Of a stretch of DNA of 64,000 nt, positions 54,010-63,936 are shown in pieces (the first letter of the stretch is position 1; every line of letters begins with the position of its first letter). A model generated the notes under the pieces. That model had not been told where the DNA came from. It worked only from the letters and a program-made list of their open reading frames with translations, and made no database searches. The stretch is from Bacteroides sp. (GTDB lineage Bacteria; Bacteroidota; Bacteroidia; Bacteroidales; Bacteroidaceae): assembly GCA_030151885.1 (NCBI GenBank), contig JASLCG010000029.1, forward strand, positions 6,405 through 70,404, read 5' to 3'. Position numbers and translations under genes: made by a program.

Positions 54010-55617
54010 ATGGCAAATTTAGATTTAAGCAAGTACGGTATTCACGGTGTTACAGAAATTGTACACAATCCTTCATACGACACTTTGTTTACTGAAGAAA
54101 CAAAAGAAAGTCTAGTAGGTTATGAAAAAGGTCAAGTAACAGAACTAGGTGCTGTTAACGTAATGACAGGTGTTTACACTGGTCGTTCTCCTAAAGACAA
54201 ATTTATTGTTAAAGATGCTACAACTGAAAACACTGTATGGTGGACATCAGAAGAGTACAAAAACGATAATAAACCTGTAGGTCAAGAAACATGGCAAGCA
54301 GTTAAAAAACTTGCTGTAGAAGAACTTTCTAACAAAAGATTATTTGTTGTAGACGCTTTCTGTGGTGCTAACGAAAACACTCGTTTGAAAATTCGTTTCA
54401 TTATGGAAGTTGCTTGGCAAGCTCACTTCGTTACAAACATGTTTATTCGCCCAACAGCTGAAGAACTAGCTAGCTTTGGTGAACCAGATTTCGTTGTAAT
54501 GAATGCTTCTAAAGCAAAAGTTGAAAACTACAAAGAATTAGGCTTAAACTCTGAAACAGCTGTTGTATTTAACTTAACAGAGAAAATCCAAGTTATTCTT
54601 AACTCATGGTATGGTGGTGAGATGAAAAAAGGTATGTTCTCTTACATGAACTACCGTTTACCTCTTAAAGGTATGGCTGCAATGCACTGTTCAGCTAATA
54701 CTAACCTTGAAGGAGAAAATACTGCAGTATTCTTCGGTCTTTCAGGTACAGGTAAAACAACTTTATCAACAGACCCAAAACGTCTATTAATTGGTGATGA
54801 CGAGCACGGTTGGGATGACGAAGGTGTATTCAACTTCGAAGGTGGTTGCTACGCTAAAGTTATTAACTTAAGCAAAGAAGCAGAACCAGATATTTACAAT
54901 GCAATTAAACGTGACGCTCTTCTTGAGAACGTAACTGTTGATGCAAATGGTAAAATTGACTTTGATGATAAGAGCGTAACAGAAAACACTCGTGTTTCTT
55001 ACCCTATCTATCACATCGACAATATCGTTAAACCAGTTTCTAAAGCTCCAGCTGCAAAACAAGTTATTTTCTTGTCTGCTGATGCATTTGGTGTTCTTCC
55101 TCCAGTATCTATCTTGAATGCAGAACAAACTAAATATTACTTCCTATCTGGTTTTACAGCTAAATTAGCAGGTACTGAGCGTGGTATTACTGAACCAACT
55201 CCTACTTTCTCTGCTTGTTTCGGTGCAGCGTTCTTGACTCTTCACCCAACAAAATATGCTGAAGAACTAGTTAAGAAAATGGAAAAATCAGGTGCTAAAG
55301 CATACTTAGTAAACACTGGTTGGAACGGAACAGGAAAACGTATTTCTATTAAAGATACTCGTGGTATTATCGACGCTATTCTTGATGGATCTATCGATAA
55401 AGCTCCTACAAAAACAATTCCTTACTTCAACTTCGTAGTACCAACAGAACTACCAGGTGTACACGCTGAGATCCTTGACCCACGTGATACTTATGCTGAT
55501 GCTTCTGAGTGGAACAAAAAAGCAGAAGATTTATCTGCTCGTTTCATCAAAAACTTCGCTAAATTCGAAGGTAACGAAGCTGGTAAAGCACTAGTAGCTG
55601 CTGGTCCAAAATTATAA
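54010..55617 (+). CDS. pckA: Phosphoenolpyruvate carboxykinase (ATP)
   Basis: A 535-residue ATP-type PEP carboxykinase. The P-loop is [12 protein letters not shown], followed by [19 protein letters not shown] with metal-binding Asp residues; [11 protein letters not shown] and the [14 protein letters not shown] region are also family signatures. In Bacteroides this enzyme is known to run mainly towards oxaloacetate, fixing CO2 onto PEP and feeding fumarate reduction. Codon use (AAC, TTC, GGT, GAA) is that of an abundant protein and differs from flanking genes. It is transcribed alone, with a structured leader and its own terminator. Confidence 0.97.
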   Translation: MANLDLSKYGIHGVTEIVHNPSYDTLFTEETKESLVGYEKGQVTELGAVNVMTGVYTGRSPKDKFIVKDATTENTVWWTSEEYKNDNKPVGQETWQAVKKLAVEELSNKRLFVVDAFCGANENTRLKIRFIMEVAWQAHFVTNMFIRPTAEELASFGEPDFVVMNASKAKVENYKELGLNSETAVVFNLTEKIQVILNSWYGGEMKKGMFSYMNYRLPLKGMAAMHCSANTNLEGENTAVFFGLSGTGKTTLSTDPKRLLIGDDEHGWDDEGVFNFEGGCYAKVINLSKEAEPDIYNAIKRDALLENVTVDANGKIDFDDKSVTENTRVSYPIYHIDNIVKPVSKAPAAKQVIFLSADAFGVLPPVSILNAEQTKYYFLSGFTAKLAGTERGITEPTPTFSACFGAAFLTLHPTKYAEELVKKMEKSGAKAYLVNTGWNGTGKRISIKDTRGIIDAILDGSIDKAPTKTIPYFNFVVPTELPGVHAEILDPRDTYADASEWNKKAEDLSARFIKNFAKFEGNEAGKALVAAGPKL

Positions 55618-55654
55618 TCTAGAAATTAGATCATAATAAATTATATTTAAATAG

Positions 55655-55680
55655 AAAGGGCGACTTAATAGTCGCCCTTT
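55655..55680 (+). terminator. Rho-independent terminator of pckA
   Basis: A perfect 10-bp GC-rich stem (55655-55664 with 55671-55680), with a 6-nt loop and T-run on the plus strand. Confidence 0.9.
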
Positions 55681-55702
55681 TTTAATGTGATAAACTTTTC
55701 AA

Positions 55703-56689
55703 TTATTCAAGATTATATTTTTGAGGTATTTCATTTAGAATGCTAAAAAGCTCATCGGCAGATTCTGTTCTGAGCATAGCTATTCTTGTATCTCTAAAGT
55801 TATCAATTCCTTTAAAGATTGGTGATGCTGCTAGATGTCTTCTAGAGTGAATGATGCCTCTTCTTTCATCAAGATTTTCAATGTTTTTTGTTATTTGCTC
55901 TTTTAGTACTTCAAGATACCAGCTAAAATGTTTAGGTTCCATTACTTGCCCTGTTTTGAAGTAATGCTTAATCTCTTCGAAAATCCAAGGTCTTCCAATA
56001 CTACCTCTTCCTACCATAATGGCATCTACTCCAAATTTATTAAAGTTTTGCTCTGCTATTTGTGGACTAGTAACATCACCATTCCCAATGATAGGTATGT
56101 GTATTCTAGGATTCTCTTTTACTTTCCCTATTAATGTCCAATCAGCCTCACCTTTATACATTTGGCATCTAGTTCTTCCATGTAGGGTTAATGCTTCGAT
56201 TCCACAGTCTTGTAGCTCTTCAGCTAGGTCAACTATAATTAGGCTATCACTATCCCACCCTAGTCTAGTTTTAACAGTAACAGGTATATCTACGGCATTA
56301 ACTACAGCTTTTGTTATTTCTAGCATCTTATCAGGGGTTTTAAGCATTCCAGAACCAGCTCCTTTACCTGCAACTTTCTTTACAGGGCAACCAAAGTTAA
56401 TATCTAAAATATCAGGCCTTGCTTCTGCTGCAATTTTAGCAGCTTCAACCATCGCTCCTGTATCGTTCCCATAAATTTGAATCGCTACAGGTCGTTCTGC
56501 ATCATATATTTTTAGCTTTTCAGTAGTTTTATTTACATACCTGATAAGTGCATCACTTGATACAAATTCAGTATAGACCATATCTGCCCCAAATTTTTTG
56601 CACATTAGCCTAAAAGCAGGGTCTGTAACATCTTCCATAGGAGCTAAAAAAATGGGTTTATCTCCTAAATCTATATTTCTAATTTTCAT
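55703..56689 (-). CDS. dusB: tRNA-dihydrouridine synthase (DusB family)
   Basis: A 328-residue flavoenzyme that reduces uridines in the tRNA D-loop. Seen: the TIM-barrel start FLAPMEDVTDPAFRLMCKKF, EFVSSDALI, INFGCPVKKVAGKGAGSGML with the catalytic Cys, TVKTRLGWD, LTLHGRTRCQMYKG, and the FMN phosphate-binding IIGNGDVTS and IMVGRGSIGRPWIF. Members in Bacteroidetes are usually annotated DusB; exact target uridine is not provable here. It is convergent with pckA and divergent from the U32 peptidase, with mirror-image promoters. Confidence 0.92.
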   Translation of the reverse strand: MKIRNIDLGDKPIFLAPMEDVTDPAFRLMCKKFGADMVYTEFVSSDALIRYVNKTTEKLKIYDAERPVAIQIYGNDTGAMVEAAKIAAEARPDILDINFGCPVKKVAGKGAGSGMLKTPDKMLEITKAVVNAVDIPVTVKTRLGWDSDSLIIVDLAEELQDCGIEALTLHGRTRCQMYKGEADWTLIGKVKENPRIHIPIIGNGDVTSPQIAEQNFNKFGVDAIMVGRGSIGRPWIFEEIKHYFKTGQVMEPKHFSWYLEVLKEQITKNIENLDERRGIIHSRRHLAASPIFKGIDNFRDTRIAMLRTESADELFSILNEIPQKYNLE

Positions 56690-56733
56690 TATAATTACTT
56701 TCTTTATCTAAATAGTGTATTAAAGATAGACTG

Positions 56734-56741
56734 CAAAAATA
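56734..56741 (-). promoter_or_regulatory. Candidate -7 element of dusB
   Basis: CAAAAATA on the plus strand reads TATTTTTG on the minus strand, 45 bp upstream of the dusB start. It is the left half of a symmetric divergent promoter. Confidence 0.6.
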
Positions 56742-56753
56742 GATAAAAAAGTC

Positions 56754-56761
56754 TACCTTTG
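56754..56761 (+). promoter_or_regulatory. Candidate -7 element upstream of the U32 peptidase gene
   Basis: TACCTTTG matches TAnnTTTG. With the dusB element it forms an inverted repeat, ACTGCAAA (56730-56737) to TTTGCAGT (56758-56765). The leader before the gene would be ~155 nt. Confidence 0.6.
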
Positions 56762-56925
56762 CAGTATCAGTTATAAAACGTATATTTCTTTAACTATTCT
56801 ACTAAGCTGATTACCTATAAATTAAGTGTTAATTTTAGTAGATAGAATAAATTTAAAATAAGTGATTATTGAGTTTTAATATTTATTCAAAAAAGAAACT
56901 TACAATTCATTGATTAGAATAAAAT

Positions 56926-58197
56926 ATGGATTTTAAAAGAGAAGAATTTGAAATAATGGCCCCTGTGGGTTCTAGAGAATCTTTAGCTGCTGCTATACAA
57001 GCAGGAGCTAATTCTATATACTTTGGTATAGAGAACTTGAATATGAGAGCCAGATCGGCTAATACTTTCACTATTGAAGATTTGAAAGAGATAGCTAAGA
57101 CTTGTGCAGAGCATAATATGCAGAGTTATTTGACAGTGAATACTATTATCTATGATAATGATATTACACTGATGAAAAAGATTATTGATGCTGCTAAGGA
57201 AGCTAATATTTCTGCTGTAATTGCAAGTGATGTTTCTGTTATGAGTTATGCCAAAGAAATTGGACAAGAAGTGCATTTATCTACTCAGCTAAATATAACT
57301 AATATTGAAGCACTTAAATTTTATGCTCATTTTGCAGATGTTGTTGTATTAGCAAGAGAGTTAGACTTAGATCAAGTAGCAGAAATTCATGAGCAAATAA
57401 TAGCTCAAAACATCTGTGGGCCAAGTGGAAAACTTATTCGTATTGAAATGTTTTGCCATGGAGCATTATGTATGGCTGTATCAGGAAAGTGTTATCTATC
57501 GCTGCATGAACAGCATAGCTCTGCTAATCGAGGCGCATGTATGCAAATGTGTAGAAGGGCATATACTGTAACAGACAAAGATACTGGTGCTCAACTAGAT
57601 GTAGAAAATGAATATATTATGTCGCCTAAAGATCTGAAAACTATTCATTTCATTAATAAAATGATGGATGCAGGAGTAAGAGTATTTAAAATTGAGGGTC
57701 GTGCTAGAGGAGCAGAATATGTTCGTACAGTTGTAGAGAGTTATAATGAAGCTATAAGCTCTGTTATTGATGGTACATTTACTGATGATAAGATAGCTAC
57801 TTGGGATGAAAGATTGAAAACAGTCTTCAATAGAGGTTTCTGGGATGGTTATTATCTAGGGCAACGTCTTGGTGAATGGAGTAAAAACTATGGTTCTGAA
57901 GCCACAGAGCGTAAAATGTATATTGGTAAAGGGGTTAAATATTTTGGAAACATATCTGTTGCTGAGTTTTTAGTTGAAGCAGGAGAGCTCAATGTTGGTG
58001 ATAAACTATTAATTACTGGTCCAACTACAGGAGCTATATTTACTACATTAGAAGAGCCTAGAGTCGATCTTAAACCTGTTGATGTTGTACGTAAAGGAGA
58101 GAGTTTCTCTATGAAATTAGAAGATAAAGTTCGACCTAATGATAAGTTATTTAAGATTGTTAAGGCTGTAGATTTAAAGCGCAAAAAATTTAAATAA
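56926..58197 (+). CDS. U32 family peptidase-like protein
   Basis: A 423-residue protein of the peptidase U32 family. Seen: EIMAPVGSRESLAAAIQAGA at the start, STQLNITNIEALKFY, the conserved FCHGALCMAVSGKCYLS with cysteines, and NRGACMQMCRR, the Cys cluster that binds Fe-S in related proteins. MSPKDLKTI and KIEGRARGAEYV follow. U32 members include RlhA and TrhP, which take part in RNA hydroxylation, so an RNA-modification role is as likely as proteolysis. It begins a run with a thioesterase (18 bp) and dprA. Confidence 0.9.
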   Translation: MDFKREEFEIMAPVGSRESLAAAIQAGANSIYFGIENLNMRARSANTFTIEDLKEIAKTCAEHNMQSYLTVNTIIYDNDITLMKKIIDAAKEANISAVIASDVSVMSYAKEIGQEVHLSTQLNITNIEALKFYAHFADVVVLARELDLDQVAEIHEQIIAQNICGPSGKLIRIEMFCHGALCMAVSGKCYLSLHEQHSSANRGACMQMCRRAYTVTDKDTGAQLDVENEYIMSPKDLKTIHFINKMMDAGVRVFKIEGRARGAEYVRTVVESYNEAISSVIDGTFTDDKIATWDERLKTVFNRGFWDGYYLGQRLGEWSKNYGSEATERKMYIGKGVKYFGNISVAEFLVEAGELNVGDKLLITGPTTGAIFTTLEEPRVDLKPVDVVRKGESFSMKLEDKVRPNDKLFKIVKAVDLKRKKFK

Positions 58198-58215
58198 ATA
58201 TATTAATCTAATACC

Positions 58216-58623
58216 ATGGCAAATTATATTTTTGAATTGGACTTCAAAGTAAGAGATTATGAGTGTGACTTGCAAGGCATTGTGAACAACGCTAATTATC
58301 TTCATTATTTTGAACACACACGTCATGAGTTTTTAAATACTATGACTATTAGTGTTGCTGAATTACATGATAAAGGCATTGACCCTGTTATTGCACGTGT
58401 GAATATGGCATTAAAAACCCCATTAGTTAGTGGGGATGAGTTTGTGTCAAAACTATACCTTACTAAAGAGGGTATTAAGTATGCATTTCATCAAGACTTA
58501 TTCAGAAAGAAAGATAATAAAGTTGTGGCAAAAGCTGTTATAGAGGCGGTTTGTGTAGTTAATGGTAGATTGGCTCACAATAGTCTTTTTGATGAGGCCT
58601 TTGCTCCATATTTACAGAAATAA
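58216..58623 (+). CDS. Acyl-CoA thioesterase of the YbgC/4HBT hot-dog family
   Basis: A 135-residue hot-dog fold protein. The active-site region KVRDYECDLQGIVNNANYLH resembles the 4-hydroxybenzoyl-CoA thioesterase motif Dx(Q/M)GhVyfxxY, and the acidic residue lies before QGIVNN. It is likely a cytoplasmic acyl-CoA thioesterase; acyl chain preference is unknown. It lies between the U32 gene and dprA, whose start follows within 2 bp if the TTG start is right. Confidence 0.88.
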   Translation: MANYIFELDFKVRDYECDLQGIVNNANYLHYFEHTRHEFLNTMTISVAELHDKGIDPVIARVNMALKTPLVSGDEFVSKLYLTKEGIKYAFHQDLFRKKDNKVVAKAVIEAVCVVNGRLAHNSLFDEAFAPYLQK

Positions 58624-58624
58624 A

Positions 58625-59743
58625 TTGTTAAATTATAATGAAGCAAAATGTTGCATTGCATTAACTCTAATTCCTGGTGTAGGTCCTGTTTCTATTAAAA
58701 GGGCTTTGGAATATGTTGGGTCTGCAGTGCAAGTTTTTGCTTCTTTAAATAACTTGGTTGAGCAAGAGTTAATTAAACCAAGTCAGGCTGAAGAGCTACA
58801 AAATACTATCTACCTAGACCGATCTGAAAAAATACTTAATGAATACTTAGTTGCGGATGTAAAGGTTATTCCATATACTTCAGATCTATATCCGTATAGA
58901 CTCCGTCAATGTGATGATGCACCGCCAATTCTTTTCTTTAAAGGAAATGTTGATTTAAATAGAACACGGATTGTCAATATTGTCGGTACTCGGAATGTAA
59001 CAAATTATGGTTTAGCGAATATAAGCAGACTAGTTCAAGAGATAGCTCACTATGATAGTGATATTCTAGTTGTTAGTGGTTTGGCTTATGGCGTTGATAT
59101 AGCTGCCCATATTAATGCTTTAGAGAATGGTTTAGACACTATTGGAGTACTAGCACATGGTTTAGATCGTATATATCCATATAGTCATAGGCATCAAGCA
59201 AATAAAATGCTATCTCAAGGCGGATTACTTACAGAATTTCTTCCTAAAACAGAACCAGAAAGATATAACTTTGTTAGCCGTAATAGAATTATTGCAGGTA
59301 TTAGTGATGCAACAATCATTATAGAATCGGCCTATAAAGGAGGTGCTTTAATTACAGGTGAGTTTGCTAATGATTATAACAGAGATTGTTTTGCTTTGCC
59401 AGGCAGAGTCTCTGACGAGTTTTCTTTAGGTTGTAATAAATTAATAAAAGAAAATAGAGCATATATTTTGACTGCCTTTAATGATGTAATTGAGGCTTTG
59501 AATTGGGATATTAATAAAACAACACGAAAGAGTGTAGTTGAACAAAAGCGAATTTTTGGCGAAAATTTAAGTGAAGAAGAGCTATTGGTTCTTAAATTAT
59601 TAGAAGTTCAGGGGGCTACCTCTGTAGATAATATAGAGAATAAAACCAATATAAATATTTCAGAGCTTCATACGATGTTGTTTAAACTAGAAATGGAAGG
59701 GTTGATACAAGCTCTTGCCGGAAACGCATATCAATTATTATAA
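58625..59743 (+). CDS. dprA: DNA-processing protein DprA
   Basis: I choose TTG 58625, 2 bp after the thioesterase stop: it gives 372 residues and a short lead before ALTLIPGVGPVSIKR, as in other DprA proteins. ATG 58592 (32-bp overlap) is the alternative. The Rossmann-like DNA-binding domain shows IVNIVGTRNVTNYG, VVSGLAYGVDIAAHINAL, IGVLAHGLDRIYPYSHR, YNFVSRNRIIAGISD and YKGGALITGEFA. A winged-helix-like C-terminal domain ends the protein. DprA loads RecA on incoming single-stranded DNA during natural transformation and is widespread also in species not known to transform. Confidence 0.93.
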   Translation: MLNYNEAKCCIALTLIPGVGPVSIKRALEYVGSAVQVFASLNNLVEQELIKPSQAEELQNTIYLDRSEKILNEYLVADVKVIPYTSDLYPYRLRQCDDAPPILFFKGNVDLNRTRIVNIVGTRNVTNYGLANISRLVQEIAHYDSDILVVSGLAYGVDIAAHINALENGLDTIGVLAHGLDRIYPYSHRHQANKMLSQGGLLTEFLPKTEPERYNFVSRNRIIAGISDATIIIESAYKGGALITGEFANDYNRDCFALPGRVSDEFSLGCNKLIKENRAYILTAFNDVIEALNWDINKTTRKSVVEQKRIFGENLSEEELLVLKLLEVQGATSVDNIENKTNINISELHTMLFKLEMEGLIQALAGNAYQLL

Positions 59744-59771
59744 GTATTAGCTATATAGATATATGGTCTAA

Positions 59772-59805
59772 AAAAAAGAGCAAACTAAATAGTTTGCTCT
59801 TTTTT
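59772..59805. terminator. Bidirectional terminator between dprA and frdB
   Basis: A 15-bp stem (59772-59786 with 59791-59805) with a 4-nt loop and A/T runs on both sides, between convergent genes. Confidence 0.88.
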
Positions 59806-59824
59806 AGTATATAAAACTATGGTA

Positions 59825-60580
59825 TTAGTCTTTTAGTTTTGCAATGATGAAGTCTCTATTAAGACGAGCGATATTGCTAATCTTAACACCTTTAGGACAC
59901 TCTGCTTCACAAGCACGTGTGTTTGTACAGTTACCAAATCCTAATTCATCCATTTTTGCTACCATTGCTTTTGCACGACGGTGAGCCTCTACCTTACCTT
60001 GAGGAAGTAGGTTTAATTGACTTACCTTAGCAGAAACGAATAGCATAGCAGAACCGTTTTTACAAGCAGCTACACAAGCACCACAACCAATACAAGCAGC
60101 AGCATCCATAGATTCTTCTGCAATATCTTTAGGGATAAGGATTGCGTTAGCATCTTGTGGAGCACCAGTATTAACACTTACATAACCACCAGCTTGGATG
60201 ATCTTATCGTAAGAGCTACGGTCTACCATTAAGTCTCTAATAACTGGGAAACCAGCAGAACGCCATGGCTCAATAGTAACAGTATCGCCATCATTGAAAC
60301 GACGCATATAGACTTGACATGTAGTAGCTTCTTGACCTGGTCCATGTGGATGTCCGTTAATATATAATGAACACATACCACAAATACCTTCACGACAATC
60401 GTGATCAAAAACGATAGGCTCTTTATTTTCGTTAATAAGTTGCTCGTTTAAGATATCTAGCATCTCAAAAAGAGATACTGATTGGTGAATATCTTTCATT
60501 TGGAATGTTTCAAAGTAACCTTTAGCTTTAGGCCCTTTTTGACGCCAAACCTTTAATGTAAAACTTATATTTTTATCCAT
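59825..60580 (-). CDS. frdB: Fumarate reductase/succinate dehydrogenase iron-sulfur subunit
   Basis: A 251-residue electron-transfer subunit. The N-terminal plant-type ferredoxin domain binds the 2Fe-2S cluster through [15 protein letters not shown] and a later ATTCQ. The C-terminal domain binds the 4Fe-4S and 3Fe-4S clusters through [14 protein letters not shown] and [14 protein letters not shown]. It passes electrons from the haem/quinol subunit to FrdA. It lies 29 bp after frdA, last of the frdCAB operon. The three subunits form the membrane-bound quinol:fumarate reductase of Bacteroides fermentation. Confidence 0.96.
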   Translation of the reverse strand: MDKNISFTLKVWRQKGPKAKGYFETFQMKDIHQSVSLFEMLDILNEQLINENKEPIVFDHDCREGICGMCSLYINGHPHGPGQEATTCQVYMRRFNDGDTVTIEPWRSAGFPVIRDLMVDRSSYDKIIQAGGYVSVNTGAPQDANAILIPKDIAEESMDAAACIGCGACVAACKNGSAMLFVSAKVSQLNLLPQGKVEAHRRAKAMVAKMDELGFGNCTNTRACEAECPKGVKISNIARLNRDFIIAKLKD

Positions 60581-60609
60581 TTTGTATTTCCTTTAATTGA
60601 TTAACTAAA

Positions 60610-62553
60610 TTAAGCTTTGTAGTTACGTGTTTGAACTGTAGTAAACTCGTAATTCAAGTCTTCTTTAATTAGCTCAGGTGCTTGATTTTCACCTTTGTAT
60701 TCCCAACAAGCTACGTAAGAGAAGTTTTCGTCATCACGAAGAGCTTCACCTTCTTCTGTTTGGTATTCTTCACGGAAGTGACCTCCACAAGACTCGTTAC
60801 GGTGTTTAGCGTCATAAGCCATTAATAGACCTACTTCGATAAAGTCGTCAAGGCGTAGTGCTTTTTCAAGTTCAATGTTAAGCTCGTTAACATCTCCAGG
60901 AATACGTACGTTAGACCAGAACTCTTTCTTAACCACTTTCAACTCTTCGATTGCTTTTGTTAAAGAAGCTTCTGTACGTCCCATACCTACGTTATCCCAC
61001 ATTACAAGACCTAATTGTTTGTGAATTGAGTCAACAGAACGTTTACCATTGATAGATTTCAATTTAGCAATTTTATCTTTGATAGCTTTTTCTGTAGCTT
61101 CAAACTCAGGAAGATCTGTAGAGAATCTTGGAACTTGAATTTGATCAGCAAGATAGTTTTGGATTGTATATGGAAGTACAAAGTAACCATCAGCAAGACC
61201 TTGCATTAGAGCAGAAGCTCCAAGACGGTTTGCACCATGATCAGAGAAGTTAGCTTCACCAATAGCAAATAGACCAGGGATGTTAGTCATTAACTCATAG
61301 TCAACCCATAGACCACCCATTGTGTAGTGAATAGCTGGGAAAATCATCATTGGAGATGTATATGGATCAGTATTTTTAATCTCTTCGTACATGTCGAAAA
61401 GGTTACCATATCTATCAGCAACAACGTCTTTACCTAGACGATCAATAGCATATTTAAAATCAAGGAAAACTGCAAGACCAGTACTGTTTACACCGAAACC
61501 AGCATCACAACGTTCTTTAGCTGCACGAGATGCAACGTCACGAGGAACAAGGTTACCGAATGCAGGGTATCTACGCTCAAGGTAGAAATCACGGTCTTCG
61601 TCAGGAATATCATTTGGATGTTTAGTTCCTGCTTGAAGAGCTTTAGCATCTTCTATTTTCTTAGGAACCCAAATACGACCATCATTACGTAGAGATTCAG
61701 ACATCAATGTAAGCTTAGACTGTTTGTCTCCGTTTACAGGGATACAAGTTGGGTGAATCTGAGCGAAACATGGATTAGCAAATAGAGCACCTTTTCTGTA
61801 GCACTGAATTACTGCAGATCCATTAGAAGTCATTGCGTTTGTAGATAGGAAGAATGCGTTACCATAACCACCAGTACCAATAACAACAGCGTGTGCAGAG
61901 AAACGTTTAAGTTCTCCTGTAACTAAATCTCTAGCAATAATACCACGAGCACGGCCATCAATTAAAACAACATCAACCATGTCGTGTCTAGTGTATAGCT
62001 CAACAGAACCTTGGTGTACTTGTCTACTTAAAGCAGAATAAGCACCTAAAAGTAACTGCTGACCAGTTTGACCACGTGCATAGAATGTACGGGATACTTG
62101 AGCTCCACCAAATGAACGGTTAGCTAGTGTACCACCATAGTCACGAGCAAAAGGAATACCTTGAGCAACGCACTGGTCAATAATAGCATTTGATACCTCA
62201 GCTAGACGGTAAACATTCGCTTCTCTAGAACGGTAGTCACCACCTTTAATAGTATCATAAAATAATCTGTATACAGAGTCACCATCATTTTGATAGTTTT
62301 TAGCTGCGTTTATACCACCTTGTGCAGCAATAGAGTGCGCACGACGTGGAGAGTCCTGGATACAAAAGTTTTTAACTTTAAAACCCATTTCACCTAGTGA
62401 TGCAGCAGCAGATGCACCTGCCAAACCTGTACCAACAACAATAATGTCTAGACGACGTTTATTAGCTGGGTTAACTAGCTTTTGGCTATTTTTATAATTA
62501 TTCCATTTCTCAGCTAGAGCTCCAGCTGGAATTTTTGAATTTATCTTAGTCAT
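60610..62553 (-). CDS. frdA: Fumarate reductase/succinate dehydrogenase flavoprotein subunit
   Basis: A 647-residue catalytic subunit. The FAD-binding fold opens with [20 protein letters not shown]. The His for covalent FAD is in [14 protein letters not shown]. Active-site residues lie in the HPTCIP and [13 protein letters not shown] segments, and the capping region has [13 protein letters not shown] and [14 protein letters not shown]. It reduces fumarate to succinate on the inner face of the membrane, the final electron sink, and can run as succinate dehydrogenase. Codon use suggests high expression. It lies between frdC and frdB. Confidence 0.97.
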   Translation of the reverse strand: MTKINSKIPAGALAEKWNNYKNSQKLVNPANKRRLDIIVVGTGLAGASAAASLGEMGFKVKNFCIQDSPRRAHSIAAQGGINAAKNYQNDGDSVYRLFYDTIKGGDYRSREANVYRLAEVSNAIIDQCVAQGIPFARDYGGTLANRSFGGAQVSRTFYARGQTGQQLLLGAYSALSRQVHQGSVELYTRHDMVDVVLIDGRARGIIARDLVTGELKRFSAHAVVIGTGGYGNAFFLSTNAMTSNGSAVIQCYRKGALFANPCFAQIHPTCIPVNGDKQSKLTLMSESLRNDGRIWVPKKIEDAKALQAGTKHPNDIPDEDRDFYLERRYPAFGNLVPRDVASRAAKERCDAGFGVNSTGLAVFLDFKYAIDRLGKDVVADRYGNLFDMYEEIKNTDPYTSPMMIFPAIHYTMGGLWVDYELMTNIPGLFAIGEANFSDHGANRLGASALMQGLADGYFVLPYTIQNYLADQIQVPRFSTDLPEFEATEKAIKDKIAKLKSINGKRSVDSIHKQLGLVMWDNVGMGRTEASLTKAIEELKVVKKEFWSNVRIPGDVNELNIELEKALRLDDFIEVGLLMAYDAKHRNESCGGHFREEYQTEEGEALRDDENFSYVACWEYKGENQAPELIKEDLNYEFTTVQTRNYKA

Positions 62554-62606
62554 AATACAATTTACAGTTTAAAGATTTAACAATTACCTTCTTACAATGT
62601 AATTAG

Positions 62607-63293
62607 TTATACAAATTGAAAGAAAGCGTAACCCAAAACAACAGCAGCAAAACCTAATACTATGATTGTAGAATAAATGTTAGAAACAACTTTCCAACGA
62701 GTAATCCATAGCTTGTTGCTTAGGCCTACAGATTGTAAAGAACTCCAAAAACCGTGAGTTAAGTGGAACCATAGTGCTACTAGCCAAATGATGTAAAGAA
62801 CAACATAAACTGGTTGTGAGAAGGTGTAAGCAATGAATTGTGCTCCTTCGTAAACAGCGATAGATTGGCCTCCTAATGATACGCTATGATTTCCTATAAT
62901 TTCTTGGAATTGCATATTGTACCAGAAGTTGAACATGTGTAGTCCTAAACCTAGTACTACAATAATACCTAACACTAGCATGTTTTGTGATGCCCATGTT
63001 ACTGTACTACGACGCTCTACAACAGCATATTTTTCATTACCACGCGCTTTTTGATTTTGGATTGTTAACCAAAACGCGTAAACGATGTGAACAATAAATA
63101 AGAAAGCTAGTCCTAATGTTCCTACTAGTGCATACCAGTTCGCTCCTAAGAATTTGCATATTTCATTATATGCATCAGGAGAAAAGAGAGCTACCAAATT
63201 CATTGCCATGTGAAATGTAAGGAAAAGAATCAGTGCGAGACCTGTGATACTCATCACTACTTTTCTTCCAATAGATGAATCTTTTAACCACAT
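62607..63293 (-). CDS. frdC: Fumarate reductase/succinate dehydrogenase cytochrome b subunit
   Basis: A 228-residue membrane anchor with five hydrophobic segments, as in the dihaem type B quinol:fumarate reductases (Wolinella type). The haem-ligand His candidates lie in LFLTFHMAMNLVAL, FLFIVHIVYAFW, LGLHMFNFW and ALWFHLTHGFW. It oxidises menaquinol and passes electrons to FrdB. It is first gene of frdCAB, with a full consensus promoter upstream. Confidence 0.95.
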   Translation of the reverse strand: MWLKDSSIGRKVVMSITGLALILFLTFHMAMNLVALFSPDAYNEICKFLGANWYALVGTLGLAFLFIVHIVYAFWLTIQNQKARGNEKYAVVERRSTVTWASQNMLVLGIIVVLGLGLHMFNFWYNMQFQEIIGNHSVSLGGQSIAVYEGAQFIAYTFSQPVYVVLYIIWLVALWFHLTHGFWSSLQSVGLSNKLWITRWKVVSNIYSTIIVLGFAAVVLGYAFFQFV

Positions 63294-63362
63294 AAATGAT
63301 TGATTTTTAAATTATTTAAATACTTGAACTATAAAATTCACAATATATTATATACGTTGACA

Positions 63363-63394
63363 CAAAAATAGACTAAAAACATTTATTTCACAAA
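63363..63394 (-). promoter_or_regulatory. Promoter of frdCAB
   Basis: On the minus strand: TTTG (63394-63391), 20 bp, TATTTTTG (63370-63363). Both elements fit the Bacteroides consensus. The predicted leader is about 60 nt. Confidence 0.8.
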
Positions 63395-63905
63395 CTATTA
63401 AACCTTTCTTTAAAGGCTCAAAAAGGCGTTTATAAAATGTAAGTTTTGTCACTATTAATAATCTTATTTTGAGTTTCTGTATTTATTGTAATCCGTTGTT
63501 AATAAGCTAGTGTATCCATGTTATCGTTTGTAACTTTTTCACTACTAAGGTATGTATATTATAATTAATTACATAGATATATTAAAGAATTATTTCTTTA
63601 ATTGTAAAGTCGGGGTTACGTTTTAATTACATTATTGTTCAAAATTGTAGTTAAGATAAACAATATTTAATAATATTGGATCTTTTTTAGGCTTATTATT
63701 TAACCAACTACAGCATGAACTAGCTCAAATTGTAGGAGAAAATACAAAAAAGAGTTTTAGAACTTTAAGAAGCTATGTTTTATGAAGTAAATCTTATTAA
63801 TTTAACTATTTCGTTAAATAACATATAGATATTTCTATCTCTTCAAATAAACACAACATTTGGGATTGATCCGTAGCTCCTCGGAGGGTTATGGTGTAAA
63901 ATAAA

Positions 63906-63933
63906 AAAAGCAGTAAGTTTACTTACTGCTTTT
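63906..63933 (-). terminator. Terminator of tRNA-Asn
   Basis: A 12-bp stem (63906-63917 with 63922-63933) with a 4-nt loop, followed on the minus strand by a T run, just 3 bp past the tRNA end. Confidence 0.85.
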
Positions 63934-63936
63934 AAG

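Larger units (their letters stand above)
63294..63936. other. Intergenic region between frdC and tRNA-Asn
   Basis: About 640 bases without a recognisable gene. It holds the frdCAB promoter at the left and the tRNA terminator at the right. One stretch, 63660-63785, is open for ~40 codons and ends FRTLRSYVL-stop, but it has no ATG, GTG or TTG start in frame, so I do not call it a gene. Confidence 0.6.

Noticed and set aside
44367..59743. comF and dprA as evidence for a local competence locus
   Set aside because: They lie about 14 kb apart in separate transcripts with unrelated neighbours, and both are widespread in bacteria not known to be transformable.
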